Shown here one piece after another: positions 1 through 10,231 of a DNA stretch of 64,000 nucleotides. A model generated the notes under the pieces. That model made no database searches. It saw only the letters and a program-made list of their open reading frames with translations, and was not told where the DNA came from. The position numbers and the translations under genes were made by a program. How positions within the stretch are numbered: position 1 is the first letter of the stretch; each line of letters begins with the position of its first letter. This stretch comes from CALNBC01 sp040768925 (GTDB taxonomy: Bacteria; Bacillota; Clostridia; Christensenellales; CALWSW01). Where the stretch lies: the NCBI GenBank assembly GCA_040768925.1, contig JAXGLZ010000001.1:1-64000 (forward strand), in the 5' to 3' direction.

Positions 1-1
1 A

Positions 2-27
2 GGGCAGGTTCAAAAATGAACCTGCCC
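2..27 (-). terminator. Hairpin downstream of rpsU
   Basis: A perfect 10-bp inverted repeat (GGGCAGGTTC / GAACCTGCCC) closes on a 6-nt loop 84 bp after the rpsU stop. The expected minus-strand T-run would lie beyond the window edge, so calling it an intrinsic terminator is an inference. Confidence 0.55.
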
Positions 28-110
28 GGGTTGAACCCTGTGTCACAGCGCGATGTGCAGACATGGGGCTTGATTGCCAAACGGGGCGTGAAAACGATCG
101 GAAAAAGCGA

Positions 111-284
111 TTAATACTTGCGCTTTCTCGCAGCTTCGGCCTTCTTCTTGCGGCGAACGCTGGGCTTTTCGTAGTGCTCACGCTTGCGGACTTCGGCCAG
201 AACACCGGCGCGGGCGCACTTGCGCTTGAAACGTTTCAGGGCGCTTTCGAGAGACTCGTTCTCTCCCACACGGACTTCAGACAT
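111..284 (-). CDS. rpsU: 30S ribosomal protein S21
   Basis: This 57-aa very basic protein begins MSEVRVGENESLESALKRF and ends in a Lys/Arg/Ala-rich tail, which is the S21 pattern and usual length. S21 joins the small subunit late, near the mRNA 3' end channel, and affects initiation. The ATG at 284 is preceded by a GGAGGGGG Shine-Dalgarno about 9 nt upstream. It has its own strong promoter (369-397) and a hairpin after it, so it is probably monocistronic, though readthrough from the HIT gene is possible. Confidence 0.97.
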   Translation of the reverse strand: MSEVRVGENESLESALKRFKRKCARAGVLAEVRKREHYEKPSVRRKKKAEAARKRKY

Positions 285-368
285 ACCCTATCTCACCCCC
301 TCCGAAAAGAACGCTCAACATCGCGCGGATATTTCTGTGTCATAAAGCAATTCACAGATACCTTGGTC

Positions 369-397
369 ATTATACTTTATGGGTGCGGCCAAGTCAA
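369..397 (-). promoter_or_regulatory. Sigma-A promoter for rpsU
   Basis: Read on the minus strand: TTGACT, 17-nt spacer, TATAAT. This is close to the vegetative consensus and gives a leader of roughly 80 nt before rpsU. Confidence 0.8.
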
Positions 398-423
398 TGT
401 TTTTTAAAAGCGGAACGGATCCG

Positions 424-759
424 TCATCCCGGGGGCCAGGCAAGGCTTCGGCCGCCGAGGATGTGAATATGCAGATGATTGACGCTCTGGCCGCCGTCTT
501 TGCCGGTGTTGACGACCAGGCGGAACCCGCTTTCCGCAAGGCCTTCGGCCTTTGCGACGTCCCGCGCGACGGCGAGAAGATGGCCCAAAAGGCCTTCGTC
601 GTCCGCTTCCAAAACAGAGGAAACGTGCTTTTTGGGAATCACCAGCGCGTGAACCGGCGCGGCGGGCGCAATGTCGTAAAACGCCATGCAAAGGTCGTCT
701 TCGAATATCTTTTTTGAGGGAATTTCACCCGAGCCTATCTTGCAAAAGATGCAATCCAT
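424..759 (-). CDS. HIT family nucleotide-binding hydrolase (HinT-like)
   Basis: The 111-aa protein starts MDCIFCKIGSGEIPS and carries the histidine triad near its C-terminus (HLHIHILGG), where the middle His is the nucleophile for hydrolysing nucleoside phosphoramidates such as AMP-lysine. Length and the Cys-x-x-Cys start are typical of bacterial HinT. The reading frame stays open upstream, but the ATG at 759 has an AGGGGG Shine-Dalgarno 7 nt away and aligns with family starts. It lies 121 bp after mtaB on the same strand and probably closes the heat-shock/translation cluster. The physiological substrate is unknown. Confidence 0.92.
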   Translation of the reverse strand: MDCIFCKIGSGEIPSKKIFEDDLCMAFYDIAPAAPVHALVIPKKHVSSVLEADDEGLLGHLLAVARDVAKAEGLAESGFRLVVNTGKDGGQSVNHLHIHILGGRSLAWPPG

Positions 760-880
760 ATGCAGCCCCCTTGCATAATGATGAGTCGAAAAAACTCCGA
801 CTTTATGATTATTCTGCAAACGCCGGGAATATCCTGCTTTTTGGTCATAGGATATTCCGCGAATGGTCACAGCTTCTTCA

Positions 881-2179
881 TCAATTTTTGGAAACGCCGT
901 CCTGTGCGATTTCGCCGAGCACCGTTTCACCCTCCCGCTTTAGCAGCAAAACGTTCACGATCCCGCCCTGGGCGCCGCCTTTTACCGCGGTGTGGATATA
1001 GGTCCCGGTGTAACCCGTCAGCCTTCCCGCCTCGTCCTCCTGCTCCAGCAGCACGCTTTGCACGCTGCCCAGGGCGGAATCGATGTAGTCGCGCTCCAAC
1101 CTTCTTCCCAGCCCGATCAGCTCCGCCGCCCGGCGGTTTTTGACGCTTTTGGGCAGGTCGGCCAGCTCCGCGGCCCGGGTTCCCGGCCGCCTTGAATAGG
1201 GAAAAACGTGTATCCTCGCAAAAGCGATCCTTTGAACGAATGCCAGCGTTTTTTTGTGTTCCTCTTCCGTTTCGCCGGGAAAGCCGGCGATCACATCCGT
1301 GGTCACAGCGCAATTTGGCATGTATTTGCGCAGGGTTTCGACGCCTTTTGCATATTCATCCGAATCATACCGCCTGTTCATGCGCTCAAGCACGCTGTCG
1401 CACCCGCTTTGCAGGGAAACGTGGAACTGGCGGCAAAGCTTTTCCAGCGCGGCGCAGCGGGCGCAAAAGTCGTCCGTCAGGATCAGCGGCTCCAAAGAGC
1501 CCAAGCGCACGCGTTTCACCCCGCCGACTTCGCAGACCTGTTCGATCATCGTGATCAGATCGGTCCCGATGTCACACCCGTAAGAGGCAAGGTGGATTCC
1601 CGTCAGCACGAATTCGGAAAAACCCTGCTCAGCCAGCCGCCTGACCTCTTTGATCACGTTTTCCGGCTTCCTGCTGCGCACCGGGCCCCGGGCAAAAGGA
1701 ATGATGCAATAGGAGCAGAAGCGGTTGCAGCCGTCCTGGATCTTCAGCGTCGCCCTGGTGCGGCCGTCCGTCATCGCGGGCAGCTCTTCAAAAACGCGCT
1801 CGGTCATGATGTCGCCCACGGCGTTGATCTTTTCCCGGCTTTCCCAGGCTTTTGCGGCAAGCTCCGGCGCAAGGGAGCGGTTTTTTGTTCCCAAAGCGAC
1901 GAAAACCCCGGGCAGGCCCAGCATCGCCTCCGCCGCCTTTTGGGCGCCGCACCCCGCGACGACCACGATGCCTTCAGGGCTTGCCGAATGGGCGCGGGAA
2001 GCCATCTGGCGGGTCTTTTTATCCCCCGTGGCGGTGACGGTGCAGGAATTGATCACCGAAACCTCGCATTCCCGCCCAAAGTCGACAATATCCCAGCCCG
2101 CTTCCGCGAACAGGGACATCATGCATTCCGTATCGTATTGATTGACCTTGCACCCCAGGGTGCAGAAAGAAACTCTCAC
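881..2179 (-). CDS. mtaB: tRNA t6A37 methylthiotransferase MtaB
   Basis: This 432-aa radical-SAM enzyme adds a methylthio group to N6-threonylcarbamoyladenosine at position 37 of tRNAs reading ANN codons. The N-terminal UPF0004 domain has three cluster cysteines (C6, C10 region FCTLGCKVNQ; C46 in NSCTVT; C77 in GCGAQ). The radical-SAM triad is C151/C155/C158 in CNRFCSYC, and a TRAM-like C-terminus follows. The N-terminal LGCKVNQYD is characteristic of MtaB rather than MiaB or RimO. Its start overlaps the rsmE stop by 4 bp (ATGA), indicating translational coupling in the dnaK cluster. Confidence 0.95.
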   Translation of the reverse strand: MRVSFCTLGCKVNQYDTECMMSLFAEAGWDIVDFGRECEVSVINSCTVTATGDKKTRQMASRAHSASPEGIVVVAGCGAQKAAEAMLGLPGVFVALGTKNRSLAPELAAKAWESREKINAVGDIMTERVFEELPAMTDGRTRATLKIQDGCNRFCSYCIIPFARGPVRSRKPENVIKEVRRLAEQGFSEFVLTGIHLASYGCDIGTDLITMIEQVCEVGGVKRVRLGSLEPLILTDDFCARCAALEKLCRQFHVSLQSGCDSVLERMNRRYDSDEYAKGVETLRKYMPNCAVTTDVIAGFPGETEEEHKKTLAFVQRIAFARIHVFPYSRRPGTRAAELADLPKSVKNRRAAELIGLGRRLERDYIDSALGSVQSVLLEQEDEAGRLTGYTGTYIHTAVKGGAQGGIVNVLLLKREGETVLGEIAQDGVSKN

Positions 2180-2916
2180 GGGGCCATATCGTCCTTTTCA
2201 TAAAGTATCATCGCGGCGGCGGCGGGGCCGGCGGTTTCCGTGCGCAGAATGCGGCCGCCCAGGGAAACGGAAACGGCGCCGCAGTCCGAAAGCCGCTTCG
2301 CCTCGTCTTTGGAAATCCCGCCTTCCGGGCCGACGATCACGGCGATATCCCTTGCGCCCATTCCTGCGCGCAGGGCGTCCTTTAACGAGCGCTCCCGCTC
2401 CTCTTCCCACAAAAGCAGAGTCAGCTCGTGCTTACCCGCCCGCTCGCAAAGCTCGTCAAAGCTGATCGGCGGCGCGACTTTGGGGATGATCCCCCGGCCG
2501 CACTGCTTCGCCGCCTCCAGAGCCACGCGGGAATAGCGGGCGCAGCGGCTGTCCGATTCGCTCCAGGGCTTGGCCACCGCCCGCTCGCAGCCAAAGGGCA
2601 CAAAGGCGCAAACCCCAAGCTCCACACCCTTTTGAACGACGGTTTCAAACTTGCCGGATTTCTGGATGCCCTGGTAAAGCGTGATCCTGCAATCCGGTTC
2701 GGTGTCGGCCGCAACGGGCGAAATCAACTCGGCCAGCACGGCCTTTTTGCCGATGGAAACGATCCTGGCGCTCCATTCGCGGTTTTCGCCGTCGCAAAGG
2801 CGGAGCTCGTCCCCCTCCTTCAGGCGCAGGACCTTCGCGATATGATCCACGTCCTCGCCGAAAATTTTGGCGTGCTCGCCGTCGATATTCGCTTTGTCTA
2901 TAAAAAACCGGTGCAT
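2176..2916 (-). CDS. rsmE: 16S rRNA (uracil-1498-N3)-methyltransferase RsmE
   Basis: The 246-aa SPOUT-class methyltransferase starts MHRFFIDKANIDGEHAKI and ends with the knot region: GPEGGIS and LGGRILRTETA are the SAM-binding loops. RsmE methylates U1498 in the decoding region of 16S rRNA. The start at 2916 is one base after the prmA stop, so the two are tightly coupled; an open extension into prmA is not used. The order dnaJ-prmA-rsmE-mtaB is a standard Firmicutes arrangement. Confidence 0.95.
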   Translation of the reverse strand: MHRFFIDKANIDGEHAKIFGEDVDHIAKVLRLKEGDELRLCDGENREWSARIVSIGKKAVLAELISPVAADTEPDCRITLYQGIQKSGKFETVVQKGVELGVCAFVPFGCERAVAKPWSESDSRCARYSRVALEAAKQCGRGIIPKVAPPISFDELCERAGKHELTLLLWEEERERSLKDALRAGMGARDIAVIVGPEGGISKDEAKRLSDCGAVSVSLGGRILRTETAGPAAAAMILYEKDDMAP

Positions 2917-2917
2917 G

Positions 2918-3874
2918 CTACTTCCTCGCGCAGGCGATCGCGCACCATTCGCCCATATGGTCCGACTGCAGCACGCAATACCCCGCTTTGTCCATGGCAT
3001 CCGCCACGTCCTGCTCCCGCTCTTTGATGATGCCGGAGGTCAAAATCACGCCGTCTTGCTGCAAAAACGGGTCCAGATTGGGCAAAAGGCCGATGATGAC
3101 GTCCGCGATGATGTTCACCAGGATCAGGTCCGCTCTTTTTGCGGGGGCCTGTTCCTTTAAAAGGTCCCCCTGCTCTACCCGGACAATGTCAAAAACGCCG
3201 TTTAAGGCGATGTTTCTCTTCGCCGAATCCACGGCGACGGGGTCACGGTCGATCGCCAGGACTTCCGAAGCGCCCAGCTTTGCGGCGGCGATGCCCAAAA
3301 TGGCGGTGCCGCAGCCGATGTCGATGCAAAAATCGCCGGGCTTGATCCGCTCGTCCATCATGGAAAGACACATCCGGGTCGTTTCGTGGGTGCCGGTGCC
3401 AAAGGCCATGCCGGGGTCCAGCCCGATCACCACGTCGCCCTCGCCGGGGGTGAATTCCTCCCAGCTGGGAACAACCACCACCCTTTTTGAGGCGCGCAGG
3501 GGCTTGTAATACTTCTTCCACTCGTTGGCCCAGTCCTCCTCCTTGATGTCCGAAAGGGAAAGGACGAGAGCCCCGGGGTCATAGCCGGGAACCTCTTTTT
3601 TAAGGGCGGCAAGGTCGGAAAGCTTCTGGCGCACCAGGGCGACGGTATCCGCCATTGCGGCGTCCTTCGGCAGGTATCCCCGCACCACGGCTTCCTCGCC
3701 GAAGGCCTCGTAAACCTCGTCGCCGACGTAATCCCAGTCCGCGCTCCCGCCGATGTTCAAAAGGTCCTGCCTGTCCTCGATCACCGTGCCGGCACAGCCG
3801 GATTCGCACAAAAGCTCGCTGACCGCTTCCGTCCCCGCGGTGGTGGTGGTGATCTTCAGTTCTGTCCAGTCCAT
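2918..3874 (-). CDS. prmA: Ribosomal protein L11 methyltransferase
   Basis: The 318-aa protein has the PrmA N-terminal L11-binding domain (MDWTELKITTTTAGTEAVSE) followed by a class I SAM methyltransferase domain. The SAM motif is DIGCGTAILGIAAAKLGA and the product-binding segment is LVNIIADV, matching the N-I-x-A signature of PrmA. It trimethylates Lys and N-terminal residues of ribosomal protein L11. The ATG abuts the dnaJ stop directly. Confidence 0.95.
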   Translation of the reverse strand: MDWTELKITTTTAGTEAVSELLCESGCAGTVIEDRQDLLNIGGSADWDYVGDEVYEAFGEEAVVRGYLPKDAAMADTVALVRQKLSDLAALKKEVPGYDPGALVLSLSDIKEEDWANEWKKYYKPLRASKRVVVVPSWEEFTPGEGDVVIGLDPGMAFGTGTHETTRMCLSMMDERIKPGDFCIDIGCGTAILGIAAAKLGASEVLAIDRDPVAVDSAKRNIALNGVFDIVRVEQGDLLKEQAPAKRADLILVNIIADVIIGLLPNLDPFLQQDGVILTSGIIKEREQDVADAMDKAGYCVLQSDHMGEWCAIACARK

Positions 3875-5032
3875 TTAGTCCTCCAAAAAGGTGCCTTCCA
3901 ATTTATCCTTCACTTTGTCAAAAAAGCCCTTTTTGCCCTTGGGGGGCTCGACCTTTTTGCCGAAGGATTCCTCGAACTGGGTGAGCAGCTCCTTCTGTTT
4001 ATCCGTCAGTTTTTTGGGAACGTCCACCACCAGGCGGACGAACAGATCCCCCTTGCTGGTCTGGCGCAGGCGCTGGATGCCCTTCCCCGCGATGCGAACG
4101 ACCTCGCCCGGCTGGGTGCCGGGGGGAACGGCGTATTCCATGTCCCCCTCCAGGGTGGGGATGGTGACGGTTCCGCCCATCGCCGCCGTGGCAAAGGAGA
4201 TCGCCTTGTCCATGCTGAGGTCGTACCCCTTGCGCCGGAACAGCTTGTGGGGCCTTACGCGGACGACCACGAAAAGGTCGCCGTTGGGGCCGCCCCTTCT
4301 GCCCGGCTCACCCTGGCCGGAAAGGGAAATGGACTGGCCGTCGTCGATCCCAGCGGGGATGTTGACGGTCACGCTGCGCGTCCGTGCCACCCTGCCCCGG
4401 CCCTTGCAGGCGGCGCAGGGTTCGTCGATGATCGTTCCCTCCCCCCGGCAGGTGGAACAGGTGGTCACCTGCTGCACCTGACCAAAGATGGAGTTCTGGA
4501 CCGTACGAACCTGGCCTGTACCGTTGCAGCTGGGGCAGGGGCGTTTCTTGGTCCCGTCCTTGGCGCCCGTCCCGCGGCAGGCCTCGCAGTTTTCGTTGCG
4601 CTGGATGGTGAAGGATTTTTTGCCGCCGAAGGCCGCTTCCTCAAAAGTCAGGTTCAGGTCGTAGCGCAGATCCGCGCCCTGTTCCGGGCCGCTGCGCCGG
4701 GCGCGGGCGCCCCCGCCGCCAAAAAAGGAATTGATGATATCGTCGAATCCGCCAAAACCGGAGAATCCGCCGGCGGAATACGCGCCGCCGTACCCCCCGG
4801 CGCTCTGGTCAAAGGCCGCGTGGCCGAACTGGTCGTACTGGGCGCGTTTTTGGCTGTCGGACAGCACTTCGTAGGCCTCGTTAACCTCCTTAAAGCGGGT
4901 TTCGGCCTCTTTGTCGTCCGGGTTCATGTCCGGATGGTATTTTTTCGCCTGAGCGCGAAAGGCTTTTTTTATGTCATCGGCAGAGGCGTCCTTCGCAACG
5001 CCCAGAACCTCGTAATAATCGCGTTTTGCCAT
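3875..5032 (-). CDS. dnaJ: Chaperone protein DnaJ (Hsp40)
   Basis: The 385-aa class I J-protein stimulates DnaK ATPase and delivers unfolded clients. In order it has a J domain with the HPD triad (KYHPDMN), a Gly/Phe-rich linker (FGGFDDIINSFFGGGG), four CxxCxGxG zinc repeats (CEACRGTG, CPSCNGTG, CSTCRGEG, CAACKGRG) and the C-terminal client-binding domain. The start MAKRDYYEVLG at 5032 is the family start; 13 upstream in-frame codons are not part of it. It is 249 bp after dnaK in the same operon, separated by a hairpin that may partly terminate transcription. Confidence 0.97.
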   Translation of the reverse strand: MAKRDYYEVLGVAKDASADDIKKAFRAQAKKYHPDMNPDDKEAETRFKEVNEAYEVLSDSQKRAQYDQFGHAAFDQSAGGYGGAYSAGGFSGFGGFDDIINSFFGGGGARARRSGPEQGADLRYDLNLTFEEAAFGGKKSFTIQRNENCEACRGTGAKDGTKKRPCPSCNGTGQVRTVQNSIFGQVQQVTTCSTCRGEGTIIDEPCAACKGRGRVARTRSVTVNIPAGIDDGQSISLSGQGEPGRRGGPNGDLFVVVRVRPHKLFRRKGYDLSMDKAISFATAAMGGTVTIPTLEGDMEYAVPPGTQPGEVVRIAGKGIQRLRQTSKGDLFVRLVVDVPKKLTDKQKELLTQFEESFGKKVEPPKGKKGFFDKVKDKLEGTFLED

Positions 5033-5219
5033 TGTCGTCAACTCTCCTCGCGCAGGCGGGCGTGTTTGCATGGGCTGAATCGCTTGATCCCGAGAGAATT
5101 CCCTGCCGGATCAGACGCTTATCCGCCGGAATGCCGACTATATTCCAAGCAGAAGCGGCGCAATCCGGCGAATCATCCGCCAAAATCCAGGTGATGAGCG
5201 CCCATGCAGACACGCCCAA

Positions 5220-5249
5220 GGCGAAGGGGGCTGTTTTTCCCCCCTCGCC
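5220..5249 (-). terminator. Hairpin between dnaK and dnaJ
   Basis: GGCGAAGGGGG and CCCCCCTCGCC form a stem (one mismatch) around an 8-nt T-rich loop 33 bp after the dnaK stop. It may be a partial terminator or an mRNA processing/stability element; no long T-run follows on the minus strand. Confidence 0.45.
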
Positions 5250-5281
5250 CGGCCGCGGCTGTGGATTTATTTGAAACCGGA

Positions 5282-7147
<1,866 letters not shown>

Positions 7148-7236
7148 GATGAACCTCCATTTATTATAAGCTTATTTTTTCTTTGCTGTTTTTTATTTCA
7201 GGTGAACGCAGGCGTTCGCATCGATCCGCCTTTTGT

Positions 7237-7836
7237 TCACTCGTTGACTTTTACCATGCTGGGCCGGATGACCCGGTCTTTGAGCATGTATCCTTTTTGG
7301 AATTCCTCCACCACCGCTCCGGGCTCGGCGCACTCCACGCAGCACTGCATCACCGCGTCGTGGTAGGCCGGGTCAAAGGGTTTGCCGACGGCTTCGACGG
7401 GGGCCAGGCCAAGCTTGGAAAAAGCGTCCGAAAACTGCCGGTAAACCAGGCGCACGCCCTCGGCCAGGGGGGAATCGTCCTCCTTGGCGGCTAAAAGCGC
7501 GAGCTCAAGGCTGTCATACGCGGGAAGAAGGGCCAGAATCGCGTTTTTGACGCCCTCGTCCAAAGAATCCGCCCGGACGGAGCTGTTTCTGCGGCGGAAA
7601 TTATCAAAATCCGCCTGAACCCTTTGGGCAAGGGTCTTCATCTCGTCCCGTTCAGCGGTGATCCCCTCGATCCTGGCCTTCATTTCGTCAAACTGGGCCT
7701 GGGTCAGGACGTAGGTCTGCTCCTGTTCGTCGGCTTTCCGCTCAGGGGCTTCGCCCGCGGTCTGAACATGGTCCTGCTCGTTTACGATTTCCTCGTTTGT
7801 CCTGCCGTTTTTGGTTTCGTCTTTGTTCCTGCTCAT
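7237..7836 (-). CDS. grpE: Nucleotide exchange factor GrpE
   Basis: The 199-aa protein has an acidic, disordered N-terminus (about 40 residues), a long coiled coil (EQTYVLTQAQFDEMKARIEG onward) with the conserved VQADFDNFRRR, and a C-terminal beta domain ending in GYMLKDRVIRPSMVKV. The last segment is the GrpE signature. It releases ADP from DnaK. It is 48 bp after hrcA in the same transcript. Confidence 0.97.
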   Translation of the reverse strand: MSRNKDETKNGRTNEEIVNEQDHVQTAGEAPERKADEQEQTYVLTQAQFDEMKARIEGITAERDEMKTLAQRVQADFDNFRRRNSSVRADSLDEGVKNAILALLPAYDSLELALLAAKEDDSPLAEGVRLVYRQFSDAFSKLGLAPVEAVGKPFDPAYHDAVMQCCVECAEPGAVVEEFQKGYMLKDRVIRPSMVKVNE

Positions 7837-7884
7837 TTCAACCTCTGCTCATTCATTGTCGGCCAATACCAGTATGCCGCGTTT

Positions 7885-8931
7885 TTATTTTTTATCTTCA
7901 GGGGAAAGCATTCCCGTCAGCACCGCCGAAAGGGTTATGCCCATCTGGTTGAGCACGGTCACGACCTTGGCGTAATCCATCCGGATGGGGCCGATCACGC
8001 CGAAGGAGCCGACGGGCTTGCCGGAAATCTTATACGTCGCCGTAACCACGCTGGAAGACTGCATTTCCGGCAGCTCGTTTTCCGAGCCGATGGTCACCGT
8101 AAACTCCATCTTTGCCGCCTTGGAAAGGATCCTGTAAAGCTGTTCCTTGGTCTCGAGTATTGCGAGCATGGAGCTGGCCTTGTCAAAATCCAGGTATTCG
8201 GGATGCTTCAAAAGGTTGGTCGCCCCGCCGAGGACCACGCCCCGGCTGGCCTCTCTGGAGATATCGTGGGCGATCGCGTCGGCAACGGAGGTGAAGCAGC
8301 TCCTTTGCTCCTCCATTTCCTCCCCCGCGCCGCGATTCAAAGCCTCCACCGCCTCGTGAAGCGGCATCTTTTTGACCCGCGCGGTCACCATGTTCGAAAG
8401 GCGCTCAAGATCCGTCGCCGTGCAGCCCGACGGAACGGCGATAAAGGAATCCCGCACGAGGCCGGCGTCCGTCACGATGACGGCCAGCGCCCGGCCCGGC
8501 GTCACCGGCACGAGCTGAACGTGCTTGACGATGACCGTGTTCAGTTCGGGGGACATCACCATGGAGGTATAATCCGTCAAATCGGATAAAAGCCGCGCCG
8601 TCCGGGCGACGACCTCTTCCGCTTCGGTCATCCTGGCGTTGAAATACGAGCGCATAAAGGCGATCTCGTCCTCCGAAAGCGCCCCGGCGTTCATCATCGT
8701 GTCCACATAAAAACGGTATGCTTTTTCGGAAGGAACGCGGCCGGCCGAGGTGTGGGGCTGTTCCAGAAAGCCCATTTCCTCCAGGTCGGACATTTCGTTC
8801 CGGATGGTGGCGGAGGACAGCCCAAGCTCGCTGCGCTTCGAGATCGTGCGCGAGCCGATGGGCGTGGCGGTCATCACGTAATCATCTATAATCGTGCGCA
8901 GAATGCGCAATTTTCGTTCGTCCAACCTCAT
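7885..8931 (-). CDS. hrcA: Heat-inducible transcription repressor HrcA
   Basis: The 348-aa repressor binds CIRCE and is kept active by GroEL. The N-terminal winged helix includes the recognition segment SSATIRNEMSDLEEMGFLEQPHTSAGRVPS, described here by its ends SSATIRNEM and TSAGRVPS, both conserved in HrcA. The start MRLDERKLRIL at 8931 is chosen over an ATG 14 codons upstream because it fits family starts and leaves the promoter/CIRCE leader intact. First gene of the class I heat-shock operon, so it represses itself. Confidence 0.97.
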   Translation of the reverse strand: MRLDERKLRILRTIIDDYVMTATPIGSRTISKRSELGLSSATIRNEMSDLEEMGFLEQPHTSAGRVPSEKAYRFYVDTMMNAGALSEDEIAFMRSYFNARMTEAEEVVARTARLLSDLTDYTSMVMSPELNTVIVKHVQLVPVTPGRALAVIVTDAGLVRDSFIAVPSGCTATDLERLSNMVTARVKKMPLHEAVEALNRGAGEEMEEQRSCFTSVADAIAHDISREASRGVVLGGATNLLKHPEYLDFDKASSMLAILETKEQLYRILSKAAKMEFTVTIGSENELPEMQSSSVVTATYKISGKPVGSFGVIGPIRMDYAKVVTVLNQMGITLSAVLTGMLSPEDKK

Positions 8932-8966
8932 TTTGTCCTCCTTTCTATGGGGTTCGGGTGGGGTTG

Positions 8967-8993
8967 TTAGCACTCGTCATCATAGAGTGCTAA
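8967..8993 (-). promoter_or_regulatory. CIRCE operator (HrcA binding site)
   Basis: TTAGCACTC, 9-nt spacer, GAGTGCTAA: an exact match to the CIRCE consensus, 36 bp upstream of hrcA and just downstream of the predicted transcription start. Confidence 0.98.
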
Positions 8994-9004
8994 TCGCTAT
9001 CTGT

Positions 9005-9033
9005 AAAATAGCACTTCCCCCTGATATTGTCAA
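9005..9033 (-). promoter_or_regulatory. Sigma-A promoter of the hrcA-grpE-dnaK-dnaJ operon
   Basis: On the minus strand: TTGACA, 17-nt spacer, TATTTT. The start point falls at about 8997, immediately before CIRCE, so bound HrcA would block initiation. Confidence 0.9.
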
Positions 9034-9096
9034 TACCCGGGAAAGCGCCGGGGCCATATACCGCTTTATTATTGCCAAAAGCCGACTATTTTCGCC

Positions 9097-10227
9097 TCAC
9101 ACCTCATCCAGCATGCCGCGAAGGACCGCGTTCATCAGTTCAAACCCCCGCGTGTTCAGCGCCACACGGCTGTTTGACACTTCAAGCAGGGGGTTTTTCG
9201 CGGTTTTGGGGAAGGCCTTTTCAAACGCCGTTTTGAACCTTTTTTCGAATTCTTCCGCAGAAAAACCCTCGGCCAGCCGCAGCCCCATCATGGCAAAGGT
9301 GAACATCGCGTCCCTGCCTTTTTCCGCAACGGTTTCGGCCACCGGGCGGATTTTCGCCTGCACCAGCCTTGCGTACTCGGTCGGATTCGCCGCGTTTTGC
9401 CCCCGGGTGACGGTTCCGCCCTCCCAAACGGCAAAGGACGCGCCCAGCCCCGCGGCAAGGTAGTCCCCGCCCTGCCAGTAAAGCAGGTTGTGGCGGCAGC
9501 GCCTGTTCGGGCGGGCGTAATTCGAAACCTCGTACCGCTCGAATCCCGCGGCTTTCAAAAGCGCCGCGCCCGTGTCGCCCTGCTCCGCCGTTTCGTCCTC
9601 GTTGGGCAGGGTTTCTTTGCCGGAGGAAATATCGCAAAAAAGCGGGGTTCCCTCTTCCAAAATAAGCGAATAAAAACTGACGTGTTCGGGATTCAGGCTT
9701 ACGGCCCTTTCCAAAGAGCGCAGGCAGGAAGAAACGCTCTGGCCGGGCAGGCCGTACATCAGATCGATATTGATGTTCTCAAACCCGGCGGCGCGCGCGG
9801 TTTTGAACGCTTCCGCCGCCTGTTCCCCGGTATGGATCCGGCCGATCCGCTTCAGCTCCATATCATTCAGGCTCTGAAAGCCCAGGCTCAGCCTGTTGAT
9901 CCCCGCTTGCCGCCAGGCGGCAAGCTTTTCTCCGTCCAGCGTGCCGGGGTTCGCCTCCGCCGTGATTTCCGCGCCAGAAAGGCCGAACCGCCGCCCCACC
10001 CTGTTCAGCAGTTCGGGAAGCGCGGCCGCGGGCAGGATGGAGGGCGTTCCCCCGCCGATGAAAACCGAGGACAGCCTTTCGCCCCGCCTTGGCAGCAGGC
10101 CGATCTCCGCGCAAAGAAGGGACAGGTATTCCCCCATATCCCTTTCGTTTTTCCCGCCGAAGGACAAAAAGTCGCAATAGCGGCATTTTTGCGCGCAAAA
10201 CGGGATGTGAATGTATAGTCCAAGCAT
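9097..10227 (-). CDS. hemW: Radical SAM protein HemW (haem chaperone)
   Basis: The 376-aa protein has the radical-SAM cysteines C11, C15 and C18 in PFCAQKCRYCDF, followed by GGGTPS and the HemN-like C-terminal domain. The CxxxCxxC motif with Phe/Asp around it is typical of HemW, historically misnamed coproporphyrinogen oxidase; HemW binds haem and delivers it to membrane cytochromes. It starts 4 bp after lepA and is the second gene of a lepA-hemW pair that precedes hrcA in many Firmicutes. Haem delivery is of interest because the element at 13-23 kb encodes haem c machinery. Confidence 0.93.
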   Translation of the reverse strand: MLGLYIHIPFCAQKCRYCDFLSFGGKNERDMGEYLSLLCAEIGLLPRRGERLSSVFIGGGTPSILPAAALPELLNRVGRRFGLSGAEITAEANPGTLDGEKLAAWRQAGINRLSLGFQSLNDMELKRIGRIHTGEQAAEAFKTARAAGFENINIDLMYGLPGQSVSSCLRSLERAVSLNPEHVSFYSLILEEGTPLFCDISSGKETLPNEDETAEQGDTGAALLKAAGFERYEVSNYARPNRRCRHNLLYWQGGDYLAAGLGASFAVWEGGTVTRGQNAANPTEYARLVQAKIRPVAETVAEKGRDAMFTFAMMGLRLAEGFSAEEFEKRFKTAFEKAFPKTAKNPLLEVSNSRVALNTRGFELMNAVLRGMLDEV

Positions 10228-10231
10228 CGGT